A DNA stretch of 44,822 bases, from positions 101,502-146,323 of the forward strand of contig NZ_RCAA01000019.1 of NCBI RefSeq assembly GCF_003628475.1, read 5' to 3'. The DNA comes from Enterobacter sp. R1(2018). Its GTDB lineage: Bacteria > Pseudomonadota > Gammaproteobacteria > Enterobacterales > Enterobacteriaceae. The notes below the pieces were generated by a model. It was given only the letters and a program-made list of their open reading frames with translations, had not been told where the DNA came from and did not search any database. The position numbers and the translations under genes are program-made. Each line of letters begins with the position of its first letter. The stretch's first letter is position 1. Positions 19,615-29,482 of this stretch are shown one piece after another.

Positions 19615-21078
19615 TTACATCTTCTGGTATTGAAGGAAGCGTTTTTGCAATTCGCGGAACTGGTCGATGCGGGCATCGTAGCGAGCCTGCTGCAGACTGC
19701 CGAGCTTCACCTGGGCGCTGGCGCTGCTGAGCAGGGAAATGGCCTGGTCGAGACGCCCGCCGAGCGCCATCACTTCAGCGCGCGCCGCCAGCTCCTGATC
19801 GCGATTACCCATTGCGGCTTCGGTTTGCGCTAACAAATCCCAGCCGTTGCTGTCATCCGGGTGAGAAAATGTGTAGCGATTAAGGATGGTTGCGGCTTGG
19901 GCCGGCTGTCCGCCCTGAAAATAGGCGTTAGCGAGGTTAAGCTGCAGCACCGGATTGAGTTTGAGGCCCGGCGCGTTTTTCAGCCGGTTAATGGCCTCGG
20001 TGGCTTTGTTCTGCCCCAGATCGATATCGGTCGCTAAATCGAGATACCAGGGGTTAGCCGGCTGCGCCGACAACAACGGCTGCAGCTGTTTGCGCGCCTC
20101 GTCCCAGTTTTTAGCTTCCATCGCCTGCAGCGCGCGGCCATAAATTGCGGCGTGCTGTTCGCGGATGTTGCCTTTTGACCAGGCGTCGAGCAGGTCGCTG
20201 GTGAGCTGGTTGCGCCCGGAATTGTACATGCCGAGCGTACGCGCTTTCGCCATGTAAAAATCTTCTGAAGACTGCACCACTATTGGCCGCATCTGGTTGG
20301 CGCGGTTGCGCGCGTCTGCCAGACGGCTTTCCGGCAGCGGGTGGGTCAGCAGGATTTCAGGCGGGCGCGTGGAGTAGCGCGCCTGATCGAGCAGCTTCTC
20401 CAGGAAGGTCGGCATCGCCTGAGGATCGAAACCGGAGCGCTGAAGCACCTGAATGCCGATGCGATCGGCCTCCTGTTCGTTTTGCTGCGTAAAGCTGATC
20501 ACGCCCTGCTGCGTCCCCGCCAGCGTCCCTGTCAGGGCCGCCATTCCCGCCTGCGGGCTTGCCATCGCCAGCAGAATAGAGCCCAGGGCGCCAACCCACG
20601 TCAGGGGCGCGTTCTTTTTCTGGTCTTCCATCGCTCGGGCGAGATGGCGCTGGGTTACGTGCGAGATTTCGTGGGCCATAACCGAGGCGAGCTGGCTTTC
20701 GTTGTCAGCATAGCGGAACAGCGCGGAGTGCAGCACGACGTTGCCGCCGAAGAAGGCAAAGGCGTTTATTTCGTCATTGTTGATAAGAAAGAAATGGAAC
20801 GGCGTCTTAACCGAATTCGCATGGCTGACCAGGCGCATGCCCAGGTTATTAATATACTGCGTCAGCAGAGGATCGTTAATCAGGGGCGCGCTGCCGCGCA
20901 GCTGGCGAACGTAGAAATCGCCCATCTGCATTTCCTGGCCAATTGACAGCGTACTTCCGGCCGAGGTTCCCATATCCGGCAGTTGATCGGCCACGTCCGC
21001 GAAGGCTGGCGGCACCTGCGCTGCCAGTAAGGTTGTCATTAGTGTTGCAACCAGCGTTTTTTTCAACTGCTTGAACAT
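19615..21078 (-). CDS. bepA: Periplasmic protease and chaperone BepA
   Basis: BepA is a periplasmic M48 zinc metalloprotease that promotes assembly of LptD and degrades stalled outer-membrane proteins, working with the BAM complex. The product is 487 residues, as in E. coli. A signal peptide ends around AFA (residues 25-27). The zinc motif HEISH is at residues 136-140, with the third ligand in the downstream NEQEADRIG. The C-terminal half (from about residue 310) is built of tetratricopeptide repeats. Together with bamB and bamC it makes this window rich in outer-membrane biogenesis genes. It is divergent from perM. Confidence 0.98.
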   Translation of the reverse strand: MFKQLKKTLVATLMTTLLAAQVPPAFADVADQLPDMGTSAGSTLSIGQEMQMGDFYVRQLRGSAPLINDPLLTQYINNLGMRLVSHANSVKTPFHFFLINNDEINAFAFFGGNVVLHSALFRYADNESQLASVMAHEISHVTQRHLARAMEDQKKNAPLTWVGALGSILLAMASPQAGMAALTGTLAGTQQGVISFTQQNEQEADRIGIQVLQRSGFDPQAMPTFLEKLLDQARYSTRPPEILLTHPLPESRLADARNRANQMRPIVVQSSEDFYMAKARTLGMYNSGRNQLTSDLLDAWSKGNIREQHAAIYGRALQAMEAKNWDEARKQLQPLLSAQPANPWYLDLATDIDLGQNKATEAINRLKNAPGLKLNPVLQLNLANAYFQGGQPAQAATILNRYTFSHPDDSNGWDLLAQTEAAMGNRDQELAARAEVMALGGRLDQAISLLSSASAQVKLGSLQQARYDARIDQFRELQKRFLQYQKM

Positions 21079-21300
21079 AACCGCTATCCTGTTTAATCGG
21101 GGTGTAGTTTCGACACGTTACGAGCTGATTTGTTCGTATTTTTGCGGCGTTATGTCGGCCACGTAACGAACGGAGAAAATCTTACCACTGAAACCGCAAG
21201 CCTACCTCAACCAGGCGCTTTCCGGGCGCAAAAAGCGAAGTCTTTGCGGTGACATTTAGATACAATCCCGACTCGCCTTAAACTGTCAGGGAAGAGAGAT

Positions 21301-22371
21301 ATGCTCGAGATGTTGTTGCAGTGGTACCGTCGACGGTTTAGCGACCCGGAAGCCATCGCCTTGCTGGTGATTCTGCTGGCCGGCTTTATCATCCTCTTTT
21401 TCTTTCACGGGCTTTTAGCGCCGCTGCTGGTCGCCATGGTGCTGGCCTATCTGCTGGAGTGGCCAACGGCGCGTCTGGAACGCATCGGCTGTTCCCGTAG
21501 CTGGGCCGCAAGCATCGTGCTGGTGCTGTTTGTCGGCATTTTAATGGTCATGGTACTGGTGGTGGCGCCGGTGGCGTGGCAGCAGGGTATCTACCTGATC
21601 CGCGATATGCCGGGCATGCTCAATAAGCTGTCCGACTTCGCCGCCGCGCTGCCAAAACGTTATCCGGCGCTGGTGGACGCGGGCATTATCGATGCGATGG
21701 CGGAAAATATGCGCGGCCGCTTGTCGGGTATGGGCGACCAGGTCGTGAAATACTCTCTGGCATCCCTGGTGGGGCTTTTGACGCTGGCGATTTATCTGGT
21801 GCTGGTGCCGCTAATGGTCTTTTTCCTCGTCAAAGATAAAGAGCAGATGCTCAACGCCGTGCGGCGGGTCCTGCCGCGTAACCGCGGCCTGGCGGGGCAG
21901 GTATGGCTAGAGATGAACCAGCAGATCACTAATTACATTCGCGGGAAAGTGCTGGAGATGATAGTGGTAGGCATCGCCACCTACATTGGTTTTATTGTCT
22001 TTGGGCTTAATTACTCGCTGCTGCTGGCGGTGCTGGTCGGCTTCTCGGTGCTGATTCCCTATATCGGCGCTTTTGTAGTGACGATCCCCGTCGTCTGCGT
22101 GGCGCTGTTCCAGTTTGGCCTGGGCACGGAGTTCTGGACGCTGTTTGCGGTATACCTGATTATCCAGGCGCTGGACGGCAACCTGCTGGTGCCGGTGCTG
22201 TTTTCAGAGGCCGTTAACCTGCACCCGCTGGTGATTATCCTTTCCGTGGTGATATTCGGCGGGCTGTGGGGATTTTGGGGAGTGTTCTTCGCCATTCCGC
22301 TCGCCACGCTGATTAAAGCCGTGGTTCATGCCTGGCCTGACGGGCTGGTCATTGATGACAAGCAGCCTTAA
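21301..22371 (+). CDS. perM: AI-2E-family permease PerM
   Basis: A 356-residue inner-membrane protein of the AI-2E family (E. coli YfgO/PerM, about 353). Hydrophobic segments cluster at about residues 20-80, around 155-185 and 215-340, giving around eight helices. The family signature PLATLIKAVVHAW is at the C-terminus and FFVLIPYIGAFVV-like residues lie near 245. Its substrate is not established. It is divergent from bepA, as in E. coli. The hyf genes that follow in E. coli K-12 are absent and the gene runs directly into a terminator shared with bcp. Confidence 0.95.
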   Translation: MLEMLLQWYRRRFSDPEAIALLVILLAGFIILFFFHGLLAPLLVAMVLAYLLEWPTARLERIGCSRSWAASIVLVLFVGILMVMVLVVAPVAWQQGIYLIRDMPGMLNKLSDFAAALPKRYPALVDAGIIDAMAENMRGRLSGMGDQVVKYSLASLVGLLTLAIYLVLVPLMVFFLVKDKEQMLNAVRRVLPRNRGLAGQVWLEMNQQITNYIRGKVLEMIVVGIATYIGFIVFGLNYSLLLAVLVGFSVLIPYIGAFVVTIPVVCVALFQFGLGTEFWTLFAVYLIIQALDGNLLVPVLFSEAVNLHPLVIILSVVIFGGLWGFWGVFFAIPLATLIKAVVHAWPDGLVIDDKQP

Positions 22372-22404
22372 AAATAAAAAGCCGACGCGAAGTCGGCTTT
22401 TTTA
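22370..22404. terminator. Bidirectional terminator between perM and bcp
   Basis: A perfect stem GCCGAC/GTCGGC with a five-base loop is flanked by an A-rich tract on the left and T residues on the right, so it can serve both the rightward perM and the leftward gcvR-bcp transcripts. Confidence 0.92.
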
Positions 22405-22417
22405 ATCTCTGCGGGCG

Positions 22418-22888
22418 TTAAGCGTTTTCTTTCAGCCAGTTCAGCACGAGGTCGTGGTGGTTGCTGGTTTTAAAGTCATCAAACACCTTTTCGACTTTAC
22501 CTTCACCATCCAGCAGGAAGCTGATGCGGTGAATGCCGTCATAGGTTTTGCCCATAAAAGATTTCTCGCCCCACACCCCAAACTGTTCGCAAACCTGATG
22601 ATCTTCATCGGACAGCAGGGTGAAGTTAAGCAGCTCTTTCTCGGCAAATCGTGAAAGTTTCTCCGGCTTGTCGGTGCTGATGCCCAGCACTTCCACACCA
22701 GCCTTTTTCAACTCATCCATGTTGTCGCGCAGACCGCACGCCTGAACGGTGCAGCCTGGCGTCATCGCTTTGGGATAAAAGTAAACCAGAACGCGCTGTC
22801 CCTGGAAGTCGGTCAAATTTACTTGCTCGCCGTCTTGATCGGGCAGGCTAAATTTCGGTGCGCTGTCACCGGCTTTCAGTGGGCTCAT
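22418..22888 (-). CDS. bcp: Thiol peroxidase Bcp
   Basis: Bcp is a thioredoxin-dependent peroxiredoxin that reduces hydrogen peroxide and organic hydroperoxides in the cytosol. The product is 156 residues, as in E. coli. The peroxidatic Cys46 and resolving Cys51 lie in FYPKAMTPGCTVQACGLRD. The conserved VLGISTDKPEKLSRFAEKE and DGIHRISFLLD follow. The ATG at 22888 is chosen over a GTG one codon upstream. It is the second gene after gcvR, with a 15-base gap. Confidence 0.98.
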   Translation of the reverse strand: MSPLKAGDSAPKFSLPDQDGEQVNLTDFQGQRVLVYFYPKAMTPGCTVQACGLRDNMDELKKAGVEVLGISTDKPEKLSRFAEKELLNFTLLSDEDHQVCEQFGVWGEKSFMGKTYDGIHRISFLLDGEGKVEKVFDDFKTSNHHDLVLNWLKENA

Positions 22889-22903
22889 CACTACTCTCCG
22901 TCT

Positions 22904-23464
22904 TTAATCATCTTGCTGTGGATTCACCACGCTAATAGTGCCTTGTGCTTTAAGCTCTGTACATAGGGCTTTAAAAGCCTGCTCAATAATTGCCGCATCT
23001 TCTGACGCGGGACTGTGGGCGGTTATCTGAATATACAGCTGCGGCGGCGTATTGTCCTGAGCGGGCTGCGTGCGGGAAACCAGCTCGGCGATATTCATAT
23101 GATGCGTGTCGAATAAATCGGTAAAGCGTTCGATCAAATGCGGCGAATCTGCAACTTCTACCTGTACCCAGACCGTGGCGGGCATTGCCGGACGATCCTG
23201 AGCGGCGGTGCGCTTCATCACGATCAGCAAATCCAGCTCGGCGCCTTTAAGCGGCAGCGTCGACTCAATCAGCGTTATCGCGTTCCAGCTGCCGGACAGC
23301 AGCATAATAAACGTAAACTCTTCACCGAGCATCGCGAGGCGACTGTCTTCGATATTACAGCCGCAACTGCTGACATGACGGGTGATGGTATTAACAATAC
23401 CAGGTCTGTCCGCCCCAAGGGCCGTGATAACCAAATAGTGGTGGGGTGAAGGAGTCAAGCGCAT
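22904..23464 (-). CDS. gcvR: Glycine cleavage system transcriptional repressor GcvR
   Basis: GcvR binds GcvA and keeps the gcvTHP operon off when glycine is scarce. The product is 186 residues (E. coli 190), with two ACT domains: the first begins YLVITALGADRPGIVNTITR, the second lies around WVQVEVADSPHLIERFTDLFD. The ATG at 23464 is chosen because homologues begin a few residues before HHYLVITALG and an AAGGAAG Shine-Dalgarno precedes it. A longer frame exists upstream but runs into the dapA promoter region. It forms an operon with bcp and diverges from dapA. Confidence 0.95.
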   Translation of the reverse strand: MRLTPSPHHYLVITALGADRPGIVNTITRHVSSCGCNIEDSRLAMLGEEFTFIMLLSGSWNAITLIESTLPLKGAELDLLIVMKRTAAQDRPAMPATVWVQVEVADSPHLIERFTDLFDTHHMNIAELVSRTQPAQDNTPPQLYIQITAHSPASEDAAIIEQAFKALCTELKAQGTISVVNPQQDD

Positions 23465-23603
23465 TCTTCCTTTGAATCGGTGGGATATCATAAGGAAAGC
23501 ATAAAAAAATCCTGCATACAACCGTGTAGAGTCACCTGGCAGCTTGCTTTTGATCCTGCACCAAACGTACCATTGAGGCACTTGTTTGCACAGAGGATGG
23601 CCA

Positions 23604-24482
23604 ATGTTCACGGGAAGTATTGTCGCGCTTGTAACACCGATGGATGAGAAAGGTAATGTCTGCCGGTCAAGCCTTAAAAAACTGATTGATTACCATGTCG
23701 CCAGCGGAACATCGGCGATTGTCTCCGTAGGGACGACCGGAGAGTCTGCTACCCTAAGCCACGAAGAGCACGGCGATGTGGTTATGCTAACGCTGGAGCT
23801 GGCAGACGGCCGTATTCCGGTGATTGCAGGGACCGGTGCGAACGCCACTTCCGAGGCTATCTCTCTGACGAAGCGCTTTAATAACAGCGGTATCGTCGGC
23901 TGCCTGACCGTCACGCCATACTACAACCGTCCGACTCAGGAAGGGTTGTTCCAGCACTTCAAAGCCATCGCCCAAAGCACCGATCTGCCGCAGATGCTGT
24001 ACAATGTGCCGTCCCGTACCGGCTGCGACATGCTGCCGGAAACCGTCGCCCGTCTGTCGAAAGTAAAAAATATTATTGGTATCAAAGAGGCGACCGGGAA
24101 CTTAACGCGGGTAAACCAGATCAAAGAGCTGGTTGAAGAAGACTTCATCCTGGTTAGCGGTGACGATGCCAGCGCGCTGGACTTCATGCAGCTCGGCGGC
24201 CACGGCGTGATTTCCGTGACGGCAAACGTAGCCGCGCGTGAAATGGCGGAAATGTGTAAACTGGCGGCCAACGGGCAATTTGCACAAGCGCGTGAGATCA
24301 ACCAGCGCCTGATGCCGTTGCATAATAAATTATTTGTAGAACCCAATCCTATCCCGGTGAAATGGGCTTGTAGAGAATTGGGACTTGTGGCGACCGATAC
24401 CTTACGCCTGCCAATGACGCCGCTGACTGAAGCCAGTCGTCCGGTGATTATCAGTGCGCTTAAGCATGCGGGTTTGCTGTAA
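23604..24482 (+). CDS. dapA: 4-hydroxy-tetrahydrodipicolinate synthase
   Basis: DapA condenses pyruvate with aspartate semialdehyde, the first step of the diaminopimelate/lysine branch. The product is 292 residues, as in E. coli. The TIM barrel begins [17 protein letters not shown]. The catalytic triad threonine is in GTTGESATL, the tyrosine in LYNVPSRTG, and the Schiff-base lysine in [10 protein letters not shown]. The ATG at 23604 is chosen on homology; six extra residues upstream are not conserved. bamC follows after 16 bases in one operon. Confidence 0.98.
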   Translation: MFTGSIVALVTPMDEKGNVCRSSLKKLIDYHVASGTSAIVSVGTTGESATLSHEEHGDVVMLTLELADGRIPVIAGTGANATSEAISLTKRFNNSGIVGCLTVTPYYNRPTQEGLFQHFKAIAQSTDLPQMLYNVPSRTGCDMLPETVARLSKVKNIIGIKEATGNLTRVNQIKELVEEDFILVSGDDASALDFMQLGGHGVISVTANVAAREMAEMCKLAANGQFAQAREINQRLMPLHNKLFVEPNPIPVKWACRELGLVATDTLRLPMTPLTEASRPVIISALKHAGLL

Positions 24483-24498
24483 AGTTTAGGGAGATTTG

Positions 24499-25533
24499 AT
24501 GGCTTACTCAGTACAAAAGTCGATGGTGACAAAAGTTGCAGTGGTGTCGCTTGCCATGCTGCTGGCAGCATGCAGCAGCGACCAGCGTTATAAGCGCCAG
24601 GTCAGCGGCGACGAGTCCTATCTGGATGCACCACCACTGGCGGAAATCCACTCTCCGGCGGGCATGATTCTGCCTGTAGAGAACGGGCAATATACGATTC
24701 CGGTTACCAACGGCAGCGGCGCAGTAGGCAAACAGCTGGACATCCGTCCGCCGGCGCAACCGCTGGCGCTGGTTAGCGGCGCGCGTACCCAGTTTACCGG
24801 CGATACCGCTTCGCTGATGGTAGAAAGCGCTCGCGGCGCTACGCTGTGGCCGCAGGTGGTCAGCATTGTGCAGGCTAACAACTACACCATCAGCAAACGC
24901 GATGACGCAGGCCAGACGCTAACCACCGATTGGGTACAGTGGAACCGTGCCGATGAAGACGAACAGTACCGCGGCCGTTATCAAATTACCGTGCAGCCGC
25001 AGGGCTATCAGCAGTCGGTAGTGGTGAAGTTGCTAAACCTGGAGCAGTCAGGCAAGCCGGTATCGGATGCGGCCTCCATGCAGCGCTACAGCGCGCAAAT
25101 GCTTAACGTCATCAGCGCGGGCCTTGATAAAGTACAAACCGATCGCCAGAACGCGCAGGATAACCGTTCTTCCGCCCAGCTTGATGTACAGAGCGCCGCA
25201 GACGACACCGGCTTACCAATGCTCGTGGTTCGCGGTCCGTTTAACGTCGTCTGGAACCGCCTGCCGGCCACGCTTGAAAAAGCAGGCATGAAGGTCACGG
25301 ATTCCACCCGTTCTACCGGCAGCATGGCGGTGACTTACAAACCTTTATCCGACAGCGCATGGCAGGATTTAGGGGCGAAAGACCCTGAGCTTGTAAGCGG
25401 CGACTACAAGCTGCAGGTCGGCGACCTCGATAACCGCAGCAGCCTGCAGTTCATCGATCCTAAAGGACACACGCTGACGCAGGCGCAAAACGACGCGCTG
25501 GTCGCTGTATTCCAGGCGGCATTCAGCAAGTAA
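24499..25533 (+). CDS. bamC: Outer membrane assembly lipoprotein BamC
   Basis: BamC (NlpB) is a lipoprotein subunit of the BAM complex. The product is 344 residues, as in E. coli. The signal peptide ends in the lipobox LAAC with Cys25 as the acylated residue. The unstructured N-terminal stretch that contacts BamD follows ([17 protein letters not shown]). Two helix-grip domains come next, separated near residue 220. The C-terminus [20 protein letters not shown] is highly conserved. The ATG at 24499 follows TTAGGGAGATTTG; the TTG one codon upstream is not needed. Confidence 0.98.
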   Translation: MAYSVQKSMVTKVAVVSLAMLLAACSSDQRYKRQVSGDESYLDAPPLAEIHSPAGMILPVENGQYTIPVTNGSGAVGKQLDIRPPAQPLALVSGARTQFTGDTASLMVESARGATLWPQVVSIVQANNYTISKRDDAGQTLTTDWVQWNRADEDEQYRGRYQITVQPQGYQQSVVVKLLNLEQSGKPVSDAASMQRYSAQMLNVISAGLDKVQTDRQNAQDNRSSAQLDVQSAADDTGLPMLVVRGPFNVVWNRLPATLEKAGMKVTDSTRSTGSMAVTYKPLSDSAWQDLGAKDPELVSGDYKLQVGDLDNRSSLQFIDPKGHTLTQAQNDALVAVFQAAFSK

Positions 25534-25536
25534 CTT

Positions 25537-25565
25537 AAAGGGCCGGAGCGATCCGGCCTTTTTTC
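25537..25565 (+). terminator. Terminator of dapA-bamC
   Basis: A stem GGCCGGA/TCCGGCC extended by A-T pairs, with a four-base loop, ends in six T residues just after the bamC stop. Confidence 0.93.
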
Positions 25566-25574
25566 TGACTGGCC

Positions 25575-25590
25575 ACGCAAACGTGTGCGT
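25575..25590. promoter_or_regulatory. PurR operator of purC
   Basis: ACGCAAACGTGTGCGT matches the PurR consensus at 14 of 16 positions and is the sequence I remember for the E. coli purC operator. It lies 50 bases before the purC start. Confidence 0.92.
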
Positions 25591-25639
25591 GGCCGCAGAT
25601 AGCGGAATTTTTAGTTAAATCACACCTGGAGTAAGAAAG

Positions 25640-26353
25640 ATGCAAAAGCAAGCTGAGTTGTATCGTGGCAAAGCGAAAACCGTATACAGCACCGAAAACC
25701 CGGATCTGTTGGTGCTCGAATTCCGCAATGATACGTCAGCAGGAGACGGCGCGCGCATTGAACAGTTCGACCGCAAAGGTATGGTGAACAACAAGTTTAA
25801 CCATTTCATTATGGCCAAACTGGAAGAGGCGGGCATTCCTACGCAAATGGAGCGGCTGCTCTCCGATAACGAAGTGCTGGTGAAAAAGCTCGATATGGTG
25901 CCGGTGGAGTGCGTAATCCGCAACCGCGCCGCAGGTTCGCTGGTGAAGCGCCTGGGCATTGAAGAAGGCATTGAGCTTAATCCGCCGCTGTTTGACCTGT
26001 TCCTGAAGAACGATGCGATGCACGATCCTATGGTCAACGAATCTTACTGCGAAACCTTTGGCTGGGTGAGCAAAGAGCATCTCGCCCGTATGCGCGATCT
26101 GAGCTACAAGGCTAACGACGTGCTGAGCAAGCTGTTTGACGACGCGGGTCTTATTCTCGTGGACTTCAAGCTGGAGTTTGGCCTGTTTAAAGGCGAAGTG
26201 GTGCTTGGCGATGAGTTCTCGCCGGACGGCAGCCGCCTGTGGGATAAAGAAACCCTCGACAAGATGGACAAAGACCGTTTCCGCCAGAGCCTGGGCGGCC
26301 TGATTGAAGCCTATGAAGAAGTCGCCCACCGTCTTGGCGTTAAATTAGACTAA
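25640..26353 (+). CDS. purC: Phosphoribosylaminoimidazole-succinocarboxamide synthase
   Basis: PurC ligates aspartate to CAIR using ATP, giving SAICAR. The product is 237 residues, as in E. coli. It begins with the substrate-loop region [19 protein letters not shown]. The conserved motifs are [31 protein letters not shown] and LVDFKLEFG with the metal-binding [12 protein letters not shown]. It has its own PurR-controlled promoter after the bamC terminator and its own terminator. Confidence 0.99.
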   Translation: MQKQAELYRGKAKTVYSTENPDLLVLEFRNDTSAGDGARIEQFDRKGMVNNKFNHFIMAKLEEAGIPTQMERLLSDNEVLVKKLDMVPVECVIRNRAAGSLVKRLGIEEGIELNPPLFDLFLKNDAMHDPMVNESYCETFGWVSKEHLARMRDLSYKANDVLSKLFDDAGLILVDFKLEFGLFKGEVVLGDEFSPDGSRLWDKETLDKMDKDRFRQSLGGLIEAYEEVAHRLGVKLD

Positions 26354-26374
26354 ATTCCTGCCGCGCTATTTTAA

Positions 26375-26405
26375 GGCCGGGTGTGTTTTGCACATCCGGC
26401 TTTTT
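26375..26405 (+). terminator. Terminator of purC
   Basis: A 10-bp stem GCCGGGTGTG/CACATCCGGC (one G-T pair) with a six-base loop runs into five T residues. Confidence 0.9.
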
Positions 26406-26488
26406 CACATTTCGTTTCTTATGGTAATCCTGCGATTAACCACCTACGATCTACCTGATACAAGGCGTAAATAAAAAGAGGTAGGGTT

Positions 26489-27367
26489 ATGCGTTGGCAA
26501 GGACGTCGCGAAAGCGACAACGTAGAAGACAGGCGTAGTAACTCCCCCGGCCCGAGCTTTGGCGGCGGCGGTGGCGGTTTTCGTTTACCCGGCGGGAAAG
26601 GCGGGATAGTCCTGCTGATTATCGTCGTCGTGGCCGGTTATTATGGCGTCGATCTCACCGCACTGCTCTCCGGCGGCCAGCCGGTAACGCAGCAACAGGC
26701 CTCCCAGCGTTCCATTAGTCCGAATGATGATGAGGCGGCCAAATTCACTTCGGTTATTCTGGCCACCACCGAGGATACCTGGGGGCAGATTTTCCAGCAG
26801 ATGGGACGTACTTACCAGCAGCCTAAGCTGGTGATGTACCGCGGCGCTACGCGCACCGGCTGCGGTACGGGTCAGTCGGTAATGGGGCCGTTCTACTGCC
26901 CGGCGGACAGTACCGTTTATATCGATCTCTCCTTCTACGACGAGATGAAAAACAAGCTCGGAGCGGACGGCGATTTCGCTCAGGGCTACGTTATTGCCCA
27001 TGAGGTTGGCCACCATGTTCAGAAACTGCTGGGCATCGAACCCAAGGTTCGCCAGCTGCAGCAGGGCGCTTCTCAGACCGAAGGGAACCGTCTGTCGGTG
27101 AAAATGGAGCTGCAGGCCGACTGCTTCGCGGGCGTCTGGGGTCACAGCATGCAAAAACAGGAAGTGCTGGACGCGGGTGATTTGCAGGAGGCGCTGAACG
27201 CCGCCGAGGCGATCGGCGATGACCGCCTGCAGCAGCAGGGACAGGGGCGCGTTGTGCCGGATAGCTTTACCCACGGCACGTCTGAGCAGCGCTATACCTG
27301 GTTTAAACGCGGTTTCGATAGCGGCGACCCGGCGCAGTGTAATACTTTCGGCAACAGCGTTCGCTAA
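26489..27367 (+). CDS. ypfJ: Predicted zinc metalloprotease YpfJ
   Basis: A 292-residue protein of the neutral zinc metallopeptidase (YpfJ) family (E. coli 287). A Gly-rich cytosolic stretch (residues 20-38) precedes one membrane segment (about 40-56), and the rest should be periplasmic. The zinc motif HEVGHH is at residues 171-176, and a downstream [15 protein letters not shown] supplies a likely third ligand. The C-terminal [19 protein letters not shown] is conserved. The substrate is unknown. The reading frame starts [16 protein letters not shown] exactly as in E. coli. Confidence 0.94.
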   Translation: MRWQGRRESDNVEDRRSNSPGPSFGGGGGGFRLPGGKGGIVLLIIVVVAGYYGVDLTALLSGGQPVTQQQASQRSISPNDDEAAKFTSVILATTEDTWGQIFQQMGRTYQQPKLVMYRGATRTGCGTGQSVMGPFYCPADSTVYIDLSFYDEMKNKLGADGDFAQGYVIAHEVGHHVQKLLGIEPKVRQLQQGASQTEGNRLSVKMELQADCFAGVWGHSMQKQEVLDAGDLQEALNAAEAIGDDRLQQQGQGRVVPDSFTHGTSEQRYTWFKRGFDSGDPAQCNTFGNSVR

Positions 27368-27404
27368 TCGCGCACGGTCATAAACAGTGACAGGGATGAC
27401 AGGC

Positions 27405-29408
27405 ATGGAACAGCTTCAACAGGCAACGGCCAGCATGGCCTGCGCCGGCATTCGGCGTTTGCTTATCCTGGCCGGCGAAGGTGCCTGGAGCAGCCAGCAG
27501 GTAAAGCTGTTGACCGGGCTGCTGCCCGGCGACTGGCTGTGGGTAGGCGCGGCGCCCGAGCTTCCGCTGAGCTGCGCGCCATCGGCCATGCGCACTCTGC
27601 TTGGCCGGGAGTTCCTCCATGCCGTATTTGACGCCCGCAGCGGGCTGGACGCCGAGGCGCTGGCGGCCCTCGCTGGAACCTTAAAAGCCGGCAGCTGGCT
27701 GGTGATGCTGGCGCCCGAATGGTTACGCTGGCCTGCGCTGCCCGATGCGGATTCCTGCCGCTGGAGCGATTTTCCGCAGCCCATCGCCACGCCTAACTTT
27801 ATTTCTCATCTTCAACGCTGCGTGCTTGCCGATAGCGAATCTTATCTCTGGCGGCAGCATCAGCCGTTTTGCCTGCCTGAGTTTCGGCCTCGCCCCTGCT
27901 GGCAGCCTGCAAAAGGCGCTCCTGAGCAGGAACAGGCCGCGATTCTTTGCGCGTTGCAGGCTATGCCTGCGGGCGTAGCCGTGGTGACCGCCCCGCGTGG
28001 CAGAGGCAAGTCTGCGCTTGCGGGCATGCTGCTGCGAAACCTGCCGGATAAGGCGCTGGTGACCGCCCCGACGCGTGCGGCGACGGACGTGCTGGCGTTA
28101 CACGCGGGTGGAAAGTTCAACTTCATCGCGCCGGACGCGCTGCTGGCTCAGAGTGAACAGCAGGATGCGCAGTGGCTGATCGTCGATGAGGCCGCGGCCC
28201 TGCCGGCGCCGCAGCTGCGTCAGCTGATAGCCCGTTTCCCGCGCACGCTGCTCACTACCACGGTTCAGGGATACGAAGGCACCGGGCGCGGTTTTCTACT
28301 GAAGTTTTGTGCAGGCATCGATTCGCTTACCCGTTACGCTCTTTCAACCCCGATTCGCTGGGCGCAGCACGATCCCCTGGAGTCCTTAATCGACGGCATT
28401 TTGCTGTTTGATGAGGCAGATATTACGCAGGCGCCTCAGGGGCCGGTTACGTTGAGCTCCGTCGCGCAAAGTGAAGGCGGGCAGCTGCAGAAAATGTATC
28501 GCCTGCTTTCCGGTGCGCACTATCGCACCTCGCCGCTGGACTGGCGGCGCATGCTCGACGCCCACGGCCAGAGTTTTATTGCCGCCGACTGCGGCGATGA
28601 AACCCTTGGCGCCGTCTGGCTGGTGGAAGAGGGCGGGCTTGATGAAAAACTCAGCCGCGCGGTATGGGCAGGCTTCCGGCGTCCGCGCGGGAATCTTGTC
28701 GCACAATCTCTGGCCGCCCACGGAGGAAGCCCGCAGGCGGCGGTTTTAAAAGGTTTGCGCGTAAGCCGCATTGCGGTGCATCCGCTGCGTCAAAGACAGC
28801 AATTAGGGCAGCGCATGATAGCGATGGCCAGGGCACTCGCGCAGCAGAAGGCGGATTATCTGTCAGTCAGTTTTGGCTATACCGATGAGCTGTGGCGGTT
28901 CTGGGAAAGCTGCGGATTCGTGCTCGCGCGCGTCGGCAGCCACCGCGAAGCCAGCAGCGGCTGCTACACGGCGATGGCGCTGCTGCCTCTGAGCGAGGCT
29001 GGCGCGGCGCTCACCCGTCGCGAACAGCTTCGTCTGCAGCGAGATTTTATCTGGCTGCAGTCGTGGATCGAGCAGCCTTTACCCATAATTCCGCAGCCAG
29101 CGTCTACGCTAAATAGTGATGACTGGCTTGAACTGGCAGGATTTGCCTTCGCGCACCGCCCGCTGGAAGCTTGCCTGGGCTCGCTCAATCGCCTGCTGAT
29201 AGCCTGCGATCTGCCGCTGCACGCTCTACGCGGTCGGGTACAGCACAGGCTTGAGGTCGAGGCGCTGTGTGCGAAGCTTCGGCTTTCCGGGCGTAAGGCG
29301 CTGCTGGGGGCGATGCGCCAGGAAGCGCAGCAGGCGCTTGAAAAACTTAATGCCGCACAAAGCGTTACGCTCAAAAATTCTCTTTTGCAATTGCAATTTT
29401 TCCACTAA
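27405..29408 (+). CDS. tmcA: tRNA(Met) cytidine acetyltransferase TmcA
   Basis: TmcA acetylates the wobble cytidine C34 of elongator tRNA-Met, using acetyl-CoA and ATP. The product is about 667 residues (E. coli 671). The RNA-helicase-like module has the P-loop APRGRGKSALAG near residue 200, DEAAALP and TTTVQGYEGTGRGF. The GNAT domain has VSRIAVHPLRQRQQLGQRMI (acetyl-CoA site) and FGYTDELWRFWESCGF. The start is uncertain: ATG at 27405 has CAGGG nine bases ahead, while ATG at 27396 gives the E. coli N-terminal length, and GTG at 27387 is also open. The N-terminal 130 residues are less conserved than the rest. Confidence 0.94.
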   Translation: MEQLQQATASMACAGIRRLLILAGEGAWSSQQVKLLTGLLPGDWLWVGAAPELPLSCAPSAMRTLLGREFLHAVFDARSGLDAEALAALAGTLKAGSWLVMLAPEWLRWPALPDADSCRWSDFPQPIATPNFISHLQRCVLADSESYLWRQHQPFCLPEFRPRPCWQPAKGAPEQEQAAILCALQAMPAGVAVVTAPRGRGKSALAGMLLRNLPDKALVTAPTRAATDVLALHAGGKFNFIAPDALLAQSEQQDAQWLIVDEAAALPAPQLRQLIARFPRTLLTTTVQGYEGTGRGFLLKFCAGIDSLTRYALSTPIRWAQHDPLESLIDGILLFDEADITQAPQGPVTLSSVAQSEGGQLQKMYRLLSGAHYRTSPLDWRRMLDAHGQSFIAADCGDETLGAVWLVEEGGLDEKLSRAVWAGFRRPRGNLVAQSLAAHGGSPQAAVLKGLRVSRIAVHPLRQRQQLGQRMIAMARALAQQKADYLSVSFGYTDELWRFWESCGFVLARVGSHREASSGCYTAMALLPLSEAGAALTRREQLRLQRDFIWLQSWIEQPLPIIPQPASTLNSDDWLELAGFAFAHRPLEACLGSLNRLLIACDLPLHALRGRVQHRLEVEALCAKLRLSGRKALLGAMRQEAQQALEKLNAAQSVTLKNSLLQLQFFH

Positions 29409-29482
29409 GTCGTTCAGTCAAATGGCATGGTCATCACCTTTATCCGGCGTATAGTCAGCTGCAGAAACTTAAGGAGATAACC

